Source of the DNA: Plutella xylostella | Taxonomy: Eukaryota > Arthropoda > Insecta > Lepidoptera > Plutellidae | Assembly: GCF_932276165.1 (NCBI RefSeq) | Contig: NC_063993.1 | Span: 7,016,001-7,080,000, forward strand | Reading direction: 5' to 3' | Length of the DNA: 64,000 nucleotides | Shown: one piece after another, positions 1-7,707 of the stretch | How the letters are laid out: every line of letters starts with the position of its first letter | Position numbering within the stretch: position 1 is the stretch's first letter | Notes under the pieces: generated by a model | Databases searched by the model: none | Seen by the model: only the letters and a program-made list of their open reading frames with translations | What the model was told of the DNA's origin: nothing | Position numbers and translations under genes: made by a program

Positions 1-220
1 GCGAGAGGTAATGCCCCTCGCCCTCGCCTCGCCCCGCTCACGCCCGCTTCAAGTGTTTATAATATGTCGCTATATTTGTTGGTGAAAATCGAAGAACGAA
101 AGCAGTTTAGGGTGTCCACGGAACTGGAATAATGATAGAGATACATCGAACCTCAAACGAGCGTTTTCTTCGTAAAATGTATCGCTTGCGTTAGTATAGC
201 TATCTAGGTATTTTGCTCAA
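1..220. other. Flanking DNA left of the LTR element, no gene seen
   Basis: The first 55 bases are C-rich and CpG-rich, then composition falls to AT-rich. I see no open frame, RNA gene or repeat that I recognise. It is the left flank of the retrotransposon insertion site. Confidence 0.6.
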
Positions 221-225
221 ACTAA

Positions 226-718
226 TGTTAGGTTTCATTATTCAGAATATAAATATATTTTCTAATTTCATAATTCATTTATATTTTAGAAAACATCAAT
301 CCATTTAAAGTTTGTGGCAACCGGAAATTATTACATTAACAGTTGCTCAATGTTGTCTTTCAATTATTTTTATTATTTTAAAAATTATTAAATATATTTA
401 TGATGAATTTTAATAACAGTCATTTTGTTCAGAAGCTTCGCCGGAAGCTGACAAACTAATAGTTGTTCGCAAATAAAATAAATGCGACGGATATCCGGAG
501 GAGTACATAAATATGAAACGATCGGTCAGTTGAGTCAGTATTGGTTAAGGCATCGAGCTGTGAGGTCGTTTGAGGAGTGACCAAAGGTTCGCAATAATTA
601 TAAGTTATTTTGATTATTATAAGTGATTGGAATAATAAAGTGTATTGTGTAAAAAGTGTGTTCAGTGAAAATATACCTCCACCGTTGTGGAACGTGGACA
701 CCTGGTGTTTTATTTTAT
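226..718 (+). repeat. 5' LTR
   Basis: Directly repeated without change at 7210-7702. Using the initiator at 535-539 and the AATAAA at 634-639, U3 would be about 226-536, R about 537-655 and U5 about 656-718 (inference). A small hairpin with stem AGCTTC/GAAGCT lies near 435-450. The 81-codon minus-strand frame inside the LTR appears in both copies only because the LTRs are identical; it is not a gene. Confidence 0.93.
507..569 (+). promoter_or_regulatory. LTR core promoter: TATA-like, initiator and DPE
   Basis: ATAAATAT at 507-514 is TATA-like. TCAGT at 535-539 matches the arthropod initiator; taking its A (537) as +1, GGTCGT at 564-569 sits exactly at +28 to +33 and fits the downstream promoter element consensus RGWYVT. 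Another TCAGT lies at 526-530. The same set occurs in the 3' LTR at 7491-7553. This is pattern matching; no transcript data are available. Confidence 0.55.
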
Positions 719-1477
719 ACTTCAGAAGTGGTAAGTACCTGTTGCTTTTACATAATTGTGCACAAAATTTAACAAATTTAGTAATTTAGAAGATGTCTAG
801 GTTTGTGAATTTCAAAACCTAAACCAAAAACTTGGTTAACAAAATCAAATAAAATCACTGTTGGTTGCATAATCCAAACAAAATTTTATATCTCCTAATG
901 CCGATGGATTTCCGTTGGTTGTCTTATATCCTCCTAAACTTTTAATTCAATTGTTAATCAATTATTACTTTATTTTTATAATGAGTTTTATAAGTAGCCA
1001 CTAAATTGTCGATTTGTTTAAATTTTGTGCATGCAATGTTTACCTATAATCGTTTGTGCATCTAGTTTGTATTTAATTATAGAATTGTAAAAGTTTTGAT
1101 GTAGGTAACAAATATTGGTGAACCATAATTAATAAATAAATAAATATTTAAAATATATGTTAAGCCATTGTTTAAACATATGATATCTATTCCCTAAGGC
1201 TGGTTAGGGGGTGCAAGGGGGAGTGAAAATCACGTTATTTTTTCGATTAGATGCGTGGTTTCAGAGATATTTCATATTTTGTAATTTTAATTCTTACTTA
1301 TATCTTAATTTTAAATTTATCCCAATCTTGGTCGTCACATGGCCGTGACCTCTGAAGGGTTAGACAGGGGCACCAAAACAACTAGGCTCATGGTTTTATT
1401 GGCAGGGGTCCTAATGGGGTCATAATTTTATTGATGACGTATTTACATGTATTTATATTTTTCCGAGGGACGGTGAG
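719..1477 (+). other. Untranslated leader of the LTR element
   Basis: 759 nt between the 5' LTR and the gag start codon. It is AT-rich with no long frame. GTAAGTA shortly after the LTR resembles a 5' splice site. The leader would normally hold the primer-binding and packaging signals, but I cannot identify either with confidence. Confidence 0.5.
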
Positions 1478-2818
1478 ATGCAGAATGAAGATAGATCGTC
1501 CCTTCGTCGGTTGGATACTCCAACCCGTATGGGGTCGAGACATTCGAGCACTGGAGGCAGGCGCAGCCGCAGTCCTAGCCGGCGAGGTGACTCTCCTGTA
1601 CTTCGCCACCGGAGCCGTCAGCGCAGTACACAGCGCGACTACGGTAGGCTGAGAGAGCTGGAACGTGACCTGGACAGGCAGCGCCAGCTGTTGCGTGCAC
1701 GTGAAGACGACATTTACCGAGAGCGTAGCCGACTCAGACAAACAGTGAGTAATCACCGAGAAGTTTCTACTACACGTAGCGTTAATAATGAAGCACAAAT
1801 GCTTTCTCCACAAACCCAAGACAAAGAAAGGGATGGTGGTTCTGAGAGCAAAAGACGTCGCTTGGACGATCGGAATAATTGTGCGCAGCAGAAAAGTAAC
1901 ACCGAGAGTCCAACGTATACCGCCAGCGATGTCGTGAATATGTTAAAATCTTTTAAGCAAGTACCACCTCAGCCCTCGACGGCAACCGCACCCATTCATT
2001 CCAACATCAATCATAATAACATATTACCAGAGTTTAATCCGTCTGCGAAAAATCAGCGCATTGATATGTGGCTGAGGAAAGTGAATGAGTGTGCCACCGT
2101 CTACGGCTGGGATGGTAGAACAACTGCTCACTACGCTATGCAGAAGCTGCAGGGATTGGCCAAATCCTGGTATGAAAGCTTGCCCTCAATCCTTTTCAAC
2201 TGGGATGAGTGGCAAGAAAAGTTATCGAACGCTTTTCCATGTGACCAAAATTATGGCCAATCCCTGGAGGAGATGTTAAAGCGTAGGAGCCGCTTTAACG
2301 AACAAATAGAAGTGTACTATTATGAAAAGTTGGCTTTGTTGAACCAATGCGGCATCGATGGGAAGCGCGCCGTAGAATGTATCATACACGGTTTGAATGA
2401 CAGAACAATGCGTACTAGTGCCAATGCTTTAAATTGCTCCCAGCCAGAACAATTGCTAAAATTTCTTATGAGCACAAAAGAAACTTTCATTCAACCTTTT
2501 CAACGCGCTCAATTCAGACCAAAACAAAGCTTTGAAAATGCTACAATCAGTAGCAATAACGCAAACAACAATAATAATTTAACAGCTACGGAAAATAACC
2601 CCACAAACTTTGCGAGACGTATAGTAAACCCAGGGTCTTCTGCTATCTCTAGTCAAATGCACTGCTATAACTGTAACGGTAAAGGGCACTTGTACACGAA
2701 GTGCCCAAAACCAATTTATAGATGTCACCACTGCAACAGAATGGGTCATAAGAGTGAGGATTGTTTTAGGAAGCCTGTAAAAGCTGTTGTAGGGGAAACA
2801 GCTCCTAAAGTATTGTGA
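1478..2818 (+). CDS. gag: Gag polyprotein with two CCHC zinc knuckles
   Basis: 446-aa structural protein that assembles the virus-like particle and binds element RNA. The N-terminal ~120 residues are rich in Arg and Ser with charged heptad-like stretches and a basic cluster SKRRRLDD that could be a nuclear localisation signal. The middle is a retrotransposon-Gag/capsid-like region with Trp and aromatic residues (MWLRKVNEC, SWYESLP, EEWQ-like). The C-terminus has two Cys-x2-Cys-x4-His-x4-Cys knuckles, encoded at 2663-2704 and 2723-2764, typical of nucleocapsid. An Asn-rich linker precedes them. The frame is intact. It ends at UGA (2816-2818) followed by CUA, and pol continues in the same frame. 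The ATG at 1478 is the first that gives the full basic N-terminus; I have no stronger support for the start. Confidence 0.9.
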   Translation: MQNEDRSSLRRLDTPTRMGSRHSSTGGRRSRSPSRRGDSPVLRHRSRQRSTQRDYGRLRELERDLDRQRQLLRAREDDIYRERSRLRQTVSNHREVSTTRSVNNEAQMLSPQTQDKERDGGSESKRRRLDDRNNCAQQKSNTESPTYTASDVVNMLKSFKQVPPQPSTATAPIHSNINHNNILPEFNPSAKNQRIDMWLRKVNECATVYGWDGRTTAHYAMQKLQGLAKSWYESLPSILFNWDEWQEKLSNAFPCDQNYGQSLEEMLKRRSRFNEQIEVYYYEKLALLNQCGIDGKRAVECIIHGLNDRTMRTSANALNCSQPEQLLKFLMSTKETFIQPFQRAQFRPKQSFENATISSNNANNNNNLTATENNPTNFARRIVNPGSSAISSQMHCYNCNGKGHLYTKCPKPIYRCHHCNRMGHKSEDCFRKPVKAVVGETAPKVL

Positions 2819-2821
2819 CTA
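2816..2821 (+). promoter_or_regulatory. Candidate stop-codon readthrough site between gag and pol
   Basis: The stop is UGA followed by CUA, the hexamer known from alphaviruses and from several cellular readthrough genes as a strong readthrough context. Gag and pol lie in the same frame with only this codon between them. The protease active-site codons (2900-2911) lie upstream of the first in-frame ATG of pol (near 3098), so the protease can only be made as a continuation of Gag. Most insect gypsy elements are known to use frameshifting instead. A plain nonsense mutation in a single fused frame is the alternative. Confidence 0.7.
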
Positions 2822-5800
2822 TCTAGCAATAGTAAACATTCGTCTTCAAAATTTTGCAAAGAAGTACTAATAGGAGACATCCCAGTAGAAACGTTCATTG
2901 ACTTTGGTAGTGAAGTGTCACTCATAAGGCAGTCGACTGCAAATAGTTTAGGCCTTGCATATGGGGTTAAATCTATAGCGCTAAAAGGATTTGGAAATGA
3001 AATAACTCAAACTCTTGGTAGTGTTACGATAGATATTTCAGTTGATGGTGTTAGAGCTACAGTAGAATTTCAGGTAGTACAGGATCAATTATTAGATGTA
3101 CCTATGCTTGTCGGCCAAACATTTACTGAGCAAACGCACGTCTCCGTTTATAAGGACGCAGAAAAACTTAATTTCTTTAACGTTAGTCATGAGATGCCTT
3201 TTCCTGAAACTGAGATTCAAGACGAAGCAAACTGTGTTAAGGTCGTTTTGGCTGGTAACATCAATCTGATTGGTCTCGCATATATCAAAGCAATTGTTCC
3301 AACACAGACTGGTGATACTATTTTACTTGATACCAAAATCATAGGAAAACCCAAACATCAAGTTATAGTTTTCGGTGGGGCTTACCCTGTGAAGGAAGGC
3401 TTTGTACATATTTATGTCGCACCTGTCACTGATAGTTGTAAATTAGTGCAGGGAGTCGTAATAAGCCGTGGGGCTTATGTTAAGTTAGTGAGACAGATCG
3501 TCTCTCCATTATCGGATCCATTAAAAAGTTCGAAAATTGATGAGAAAGAAATTATTGTAGGAGACACTGTTAATGATTTGCAGCGTGAAAAGTTATTAGA
3601 AGTGCTAAGAAGGTACAATCACTGTTTTGCGTCCACCTTAAATGAGTTAGGGTGTACTAATGCCGCAGAGATGAACATCGAAGTAAATAGTAAACAGCCA
3701 GTCGTTTACAGACCTTATAGGTTAGCACACAAGGAGAGAGAGAACGTACGAGAAATGGTTAAGGAAATGTTAGACGCAGGGATAGTAAGAGATAGTGTGT
3801 CAGAGTATGCGAGTCCTATTATTTTAGTAAGAAAGAAGGATGGAAAAATGAGAATGTGTGTCGACTATAGAATGTTGAACTCTATCACCGTGAAAGAACG
3901 CTACCCAATGCCGAATATAGAGGATGAGATTGCAAGGTTATCTGGTCAGGCATACTTTATTACTTTGGATTTGACTTCAGGGTATTACCAAGTGCCCATC
4001 TCAGAAAAATCGAAACCATTAACATCTTTCGTTACCCCGGATGGCCAGTATGAATTTAATCGCATGCCATTCGGGCTAGCTAACGCTCCAGCCATTTTCC
4101 AGCGTATGATGAACAAGGTTTTAGGAGCAACTCGTTATGATGGTGCTACAGCCTACATTGATGATGTTTTGATATATGGAAAGGATGTTGAAGAGTGTCT
4201 TGGCCGATTAGATAAGGTTCTACAGATGATAGAGGCAGCTAACCTGACCCTGAACTTGTCAAAATGTAGGTTTTTGCGGGATAGGATTGATTATTTAGGC
4301 TACGAGATAAGTGCAGCTGGAGTAAGGCCAGGTGAAAAGAAAATTCAGTGTGTTGTTGATTTCCCTCGTCCCAAGGATCAACACACCGTAAGACAGTTCC
4401 TTGGTCTTGTAGGCTACTTTCGAAAATTTATTAAAAATTTCGCTATACTGGCGCATCCCCTGACTAAATTGCTGGCTAAAGATGTTTCATGGAGTTGGGC
4501 AGATGAAGAAGAACATGCCTTCCAGACTCTTAAAAGTAGATTAGTGGATAGGCCAGTTCTTGCTATTTACGATGTCACTGCCGAGACAGAGTTGCACACC
4601 GATGCAAGCAAAGTAGGTATTGGGGGAGTTTTGTTGCAACGATCATGTAGTAGCGACCCTTTTAGGCCAGTGGCATTTTACAGTCGCAAAACATCTCCAG
4701 AAGAAAAACATTTTCATGCGTATGAACTGGAGACATTAGCAGTCGTATGCTCGTTAAAGAAATTTAGAGTATATGTATTAGGTCAAAATTTCAAGATTGT
4801 TACAGATTGTAGCGCTCTACGATCTACTTTCTCGAAACGAGATATTATACCTCGTGTGGCACGATGGTGGTTTCTTATGCAAGAATTCCAGTTTACCATA
4901 GAATATCGACCGGGTAAGAGTATGTCTCACGTTGATGCGTTGTCCAGAAATCCAGTAAGTGATGACGAGACTTACAACGCCTTGGACCAATATCCAACAG
5001 TCATGACCATCAATAGTGAGGATTGGTTACATACCTTACAAATGGGCGATTCTGAGCTAAGTAGGATCCGTGACGTTCTTACTACGGATATAGATGCCGA
5101 CCGGTTAAAATATATCAGGGATAACTTTCTAATTAAAGACAACAAGCTGTATAAATTTATTGACGGAGATCAGGATAACATTCGCTGGGTGGTGCCGAAA
5201 GGTGCAAGGTGGCAAATTTGTCGACTAAATCATGACGACATAGGTCATTTTGGAGTAGAAAAAACATTAGAGCGCATAAAATCCACCTACTGGTTTGCTA
5301 AAATGGCCAAATTTGTCAAGAAATATGTTAATGCATGCATTGAATGCGCCTACGCTAAGAAAGATGGCTCGTCTAAAGAAGGTCATTTACATCCCATAGA
5401 GAAAATAGACATTCCATTTCATACTTTGCATGTGGACCACCTTGGACCTTTTGTCCGATCCAGGCAGGGTAATTCATATTTGTTGGTAGTTGTCGACGGA
5501 TTTACCAAATTTGCACTAGCTAAACCGGTCCGTAACACAAAATCTGAAAGTACTATCAAAGTATTGGACGATATATTCTGTACATTCAGGGTACCCGACC
5601 GTCTGATCAGTGATAGGGGCACAAGCTTTACTTCTCATGCGTTTAAAAGATATTGCCTCGATAAGGGTATAAAACACGTACTAAACGCGGTGGCTAGTCC
5701 TAGGGCAAACGGACAGGTTGAGCGTTACAACCGCACCATCCTAAATTCACTGACAGCTCAAAATCTTAACAGTGATGAAAGGGATTGGGATGTTGCGGTT

Positions 5801-6325
5801 GGTAAGGTTCAATGGGGGCTCAATAACACGATTCAGAAAACCACAGGCAAGACTCCGACGGAGATTTTATTTGGAACATGTATGAGCGCGGAGGCGAATC
5901 CAAGACTTAATGCGCTACGACAGGAAACTAGGAAAGACGACGATGTTACCACAGTTAGAGAAAATGTTAAGGACAAGATAGATATCGAGCAGGAAAAACA
6001 AAAACAAAGTTATGACAGAGATAGGCATCCAGCCCGAGTCTATGCAGAGGGAGAGTTAGTAAAAATAACCAAGACAAATTTTCAAAATGAAGGAAAAAGT
6101 AAAAAACTGCTCCCAATTTACGTTGGTCCCTATCGAGTCATAAAAATATTAGGTAATGACAGGTATAGAGTAGCGTCTATACCTGGGCTAAAGGGAACAA
6201 GAAATAAACGACAAACAACCGTAGCCGCTGACAGAATGCGGCCTTGGGTCAACATTGCCGCTTTAGAAGTAGATGAGTCTAATAACTCTGATAGCCATAG
6301 CGAAGGCACTGAGAATGAGGATTAA
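2819..6325 (+). CDS. pol: Pol polyprotein: protease, reverse transcriptase, RNase H, integrase
   Basis: The frame is open from just after the gag stop and has no ATG for its first ~280 nt, so it is probably made as a Gag-Pol fusion. Aspartic protease: active site DFGS at 2900-2911, an unusual variant of D-T/S-G. Reverse transcriptase: LVRKKDGKMRMCVDYR region from about 3826, catalytic YIDD at 4154-4165. RNase H: first Asp of LHTDAS at 4601. Integrase: His-x4-His at 5231 and 5246 with Cys-x2-Cys at 5336 and 5345 (HHCC zinc domain), then catalytic Asp at 5435, Asp at 5612 and Glu at 5720, giving a D-x58-D-x35-E core. The C-terminus has a GPYRV-type segment common after gypsy integrases. It copies the element RNA into DNA and inserts it. 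Every catalytic residue I looked for is present and no frame is broken. I have not assigned the clade. Confidence 0.93.
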   Translation, partial: LSSNSKHSSSKFCKEVLIGDIPVETFIDFGSEVSLIRQSTANSLGLAYGVKSIALKGFGNEITQTLGSVTIDISVDGVRATVEFQVVQDQLLDVPMLVGQTFTEQTHVSVYKDAEKLNFFNVSHEMPFPETEIQDEANCVKVVLAGNINLIGLAYIKAIVPTQTGDTILLDTKIIGKPKHQVIVFGGAYPVKEGFVHIYVAPVTDSCKLVQGVVISRGAYVKLVRQIVSPLSDPLKSSKIDEKEIIVGDTVNDLQREKLLEVLRRYNHCFASTLNELGCTNAAEMNIEVNSKQPVVYRPYRLAHKERENVREMVKEMLDAGIVRDSVSEYASPIILVRKKDGKMRMCVDYRMLNSITVKERYPMPNIEDEIARLSGQAYFITLDLTSGYYQVPISEKSKPLTSFVTPDGQYEFNRMPFGLANAPAIFQRMMNKVLGATRYDGATAYIDDVLIYGKDVEECLGRLDKVLQMIEAANLTLNLSKCRFLRDRIDYLGYEISAAGVRPGEKKIQCVVDFPRPKDQHTVRQFLGLVGYFRKFIKNFAILAHPLTKLLAKDVSWSWADEEEHAFQTLKSRLVDRPVLAIYDVTAETELHTDASKVGIGGVLLQRSCSSDPFRPVAFYSRKTSPEEKHFHAYELETLAVVCSLKKFRVYVLGQNFKIVTDCSALRSTFSKRDIIPRVARWWFLMQEFQFTIEYRPGKSMSHVDALSRNPVSDDETYNALDQYPTVMTINSEDWLHTLQMGDSELSRIRDVLTTDIDADRLKYIRDNFLIKDNKLYKFIDGDQDNIRWVVPKGARWQICRLNHDDIGHFGVEKTLERIKSTYWFAKMAKFVKKYVNACIECAYAKKDGSSKEGHLHPIEKIDIPFHTLHVDHLGPFVRSRQGNSYLLVVVDGFTKFALAKPVRNTKSESTIKVLDDIFCTFRVPDRLISDRGTSFTSHAFKRYCLDKGIKHVLNAVASPRANGQVERYNRTILNSLTAQNLNSDERDWDVAVGKVQWGLNNTIQKTTGKTPTEILFGTCMSAEANPRLNALRQETRKDDDVTTVRENVKDKIDIEQEKQKQSYDRDRHPARVYAEGELVKITKTNFQNEGKSKKLLPIYVGPYRVIKILGNDRYRVASIPGLKGTRNKRQTTVAADRMRPWVNIAALEVDESNNSDSHSEGTENED

Positions 6326-6443
6326 CCTATTAATATAAAATTAGTTTTGTCAAGTAGTTATTTAAGAGTGATTTTCTATAACAAATGATACATTGTAAAA
6401 GTTGTTAATTATTACTGGTTTATCTATGTATGTAGGTACCTAC
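6326..6443. other. Short spacer behind pol
   Basis: AT-rich sequence between the pol stop and the tandem array. I see no env frame here or further downstream in the element. Confidence 0.5.
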
Positions 6444-6915
6444 ATGGTTTAGCGAGGAGTGACCGCGACCAAATGATTTGTTTATTGTAAATTGTAACTG
6501 TATGGTTTAGCGAGGAGTGACCGCGACCAAATGATTTGTTTATTGTAAATTGTAACTGTATGGTTTAGCGAGGAGTGACCGCGACCAAATGATTTGTTTA
6601 TTGTAAATTGTAACTGTATGGTTTAGCGAGGAGTGACCGCGACCAAATGATTTGTTTATTGTAAATTGTAACTGTATGGTTTAGCGAGGAGTGACCGCGA
6701 CCAAATGATTTGTTTATTGTAAATTGTAACTGTATGGTTTAGCGAGGAGTGACCGCGACCAAATGATTTGTTTATTTTAAATTGTAAATGTATGGTTTAG
6801 CGAGGAGTGACCGCGACCAAATGATCTATGTACATATTTTAATGGTTTAGCTAGGAGTGACCGCGACCAAATGATTCATGCATTGTAATGGTTTAGCGGG
6901 GACAGCCCGCGCCAA
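6444..6915 (+). repeat. Nine-unit 58-bp tandem array in the 3' untranslated region of the LTR element
   Basis: Units begin at 6444, 6502, 6560, 6618, 6676, 6734, 6792, 6842 and 6888. The first seven are 58 bp apart and nearly identical; the last two are shortened (50 and 46 bp spacing) and diverged. Each has a conserved 5' half containing GAGGAGTGACCGCGACCAAAT or a close variant and an AT-rich 3' half. The 11-mer GAGGAGTGACC is also in the LTR at 572-582, just downstream of the predicted start site. Known precedent: the Drosophila gypsy element carries a tandem array of protein-binding sites that acts as an insulator, although in its 5' leader. A regulatory or packaging role here is inference. 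Confidence 0.9.
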
Positions 6916-7133
6916 CGAATTGATTTATTGTTTTTTTTTATATAATTAGAAAATAATTGTGATAATAGAAATATTAATAAAACTCCATAATAATATCATA
7001 TCAAAATAAATATTTAAAATTTGGTAAAAATATTACTGAATAAGTTTATTTAAAAATAAAAATAGATTAAGAAGTTATTATCTTGTTAAATTTAAGTATT
7101 AATGTAATTTGTCCTAATAGTGACTCAAGTGAC

Positions 7134-7209
7134 CGAGTGTTAGGTTTCCTTTCGGTACCTAACGTTCAATTTGGTGTATGAGGACATACACGCTATCAGG
7201 ATGGACGAG
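7134..7209 (+). promoter_or_regulatory. Twin hairpins and a duplicated LTR-start sequence before the 3' LTR
   Basis: Hairpin one has 7-bp arms GTTAGGT/ACCTAAC (7139-7163). Hairpin two has 7-bp arms GTGTATG/CATACAC with loop AGGA (7174-7191). The 15-mer CGAGTGTTAGGTTTC occurs at 7134-7148 and again at 7206-7220 across the true LTR border. A clear polypurine tract is not visible; CAGGATGGACGAG just before the LTR is the best candidate for plus-strand priming. Confidence 0.5.
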
Positions 7210-7702
7210 TGTTAGGTTTCATTATTCAGAATATAAATATATTTTCTAATTTCATAATTCATTTATATTTTAGAAAACATCAATCCATTTAAAGTTTGTG
7301 GCAACCGGAAATTATTACATTAACAGTTGCTCAATGTTGTCTTTCAATTATTTTTATTATTTTAAAAATTATTAAATATATTTATGATGAATTTTAATAA
7401 CAGTCATTTTGTTCAGAAGCTTCGCCGGAAGCTGACAAACTAATAGTTGTTCGCAAATAAAATAAATGCGACGGATATCCGGAGGAGTACATAAATATGA
7501 AACGATCGGTCAGTTGAGTCAGTATTGGTTAAGGCATCGAGCTGTGAGGTCGTTTGAGGAGTGACCAAAGGTTCGCAATAATTATAAGTTATTTTGATTA
7601 TTATAAGTGATTGGAATAATAAAGTGTATTGTGTAAAAAGTGTGTTCAGTGAAAATATACCTCCACCGTTGTGGAACGTGGACACCTGGTGTTTTATTTT
7701 AT
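7210..7702 (+). repeat. 3' LTR
   Basis: Identical to 226-718. It carries the same TATA-like box, initiator (7519-7523) and DPE (7548-7553), and could drive transcription into the right-hand flank. Confidence 0.93.
7618..7623 (+). terminator. Poly(A) signal of the LTR element
   Basis: AATAAA followed within 10-30 nt by a GT-rich stretch, as expected for cleavage in the 3' LTR. The same signal lies at 634-639 in the 5' LTR. Confidence 0.55.
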
Positions 7703-7707
7703 ACTAA

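Larger units (their letters stand above)
221..7707 (+). mobile_element. Complete Ty3/gypsy-type LTR retrotransposon
   Basis: The element has two identical 493-bp LTRs (226-718 and 7210-7702, offset 6984), a 759-nt leader, gag, pol in the order protease, reverse transcriptase, RNase H, integrase, and a non-coding tail of about 880 bp. The integrase lying after RNase H is the Ty3/gypsy order. A 5-bp direct repeat ACTAA lies at 221-225 and 7703-7707, the expected length of target duplication. The LTR starts with TG, but its inferred end is AT rather than the usual CA; a 4-bp duplication CTAA, giving an LTR one base longer, fits equally well. No env ORF is present. I read the two LTRs base by base and found no difference, so insertion is recent. 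I did not find a convincing primer-binding site; the sequence right after the 5' LTR contains GTAAGTA, which could be a splice donor. Confidence 0.95.

Noticed and set aside
456..701. 81-codon minus-strand frame, repeated at 7440-7685
   Set aside because: It lies inside the LTRs and is duplicated only because the LTRs are identical; no start context or domain.
6326..7209. Possible env gene behind pol
   Set aside because: No frame of useful length, signal peptide or transmembrane segment; the space is filled by the tandem array and AT-rich DNA.
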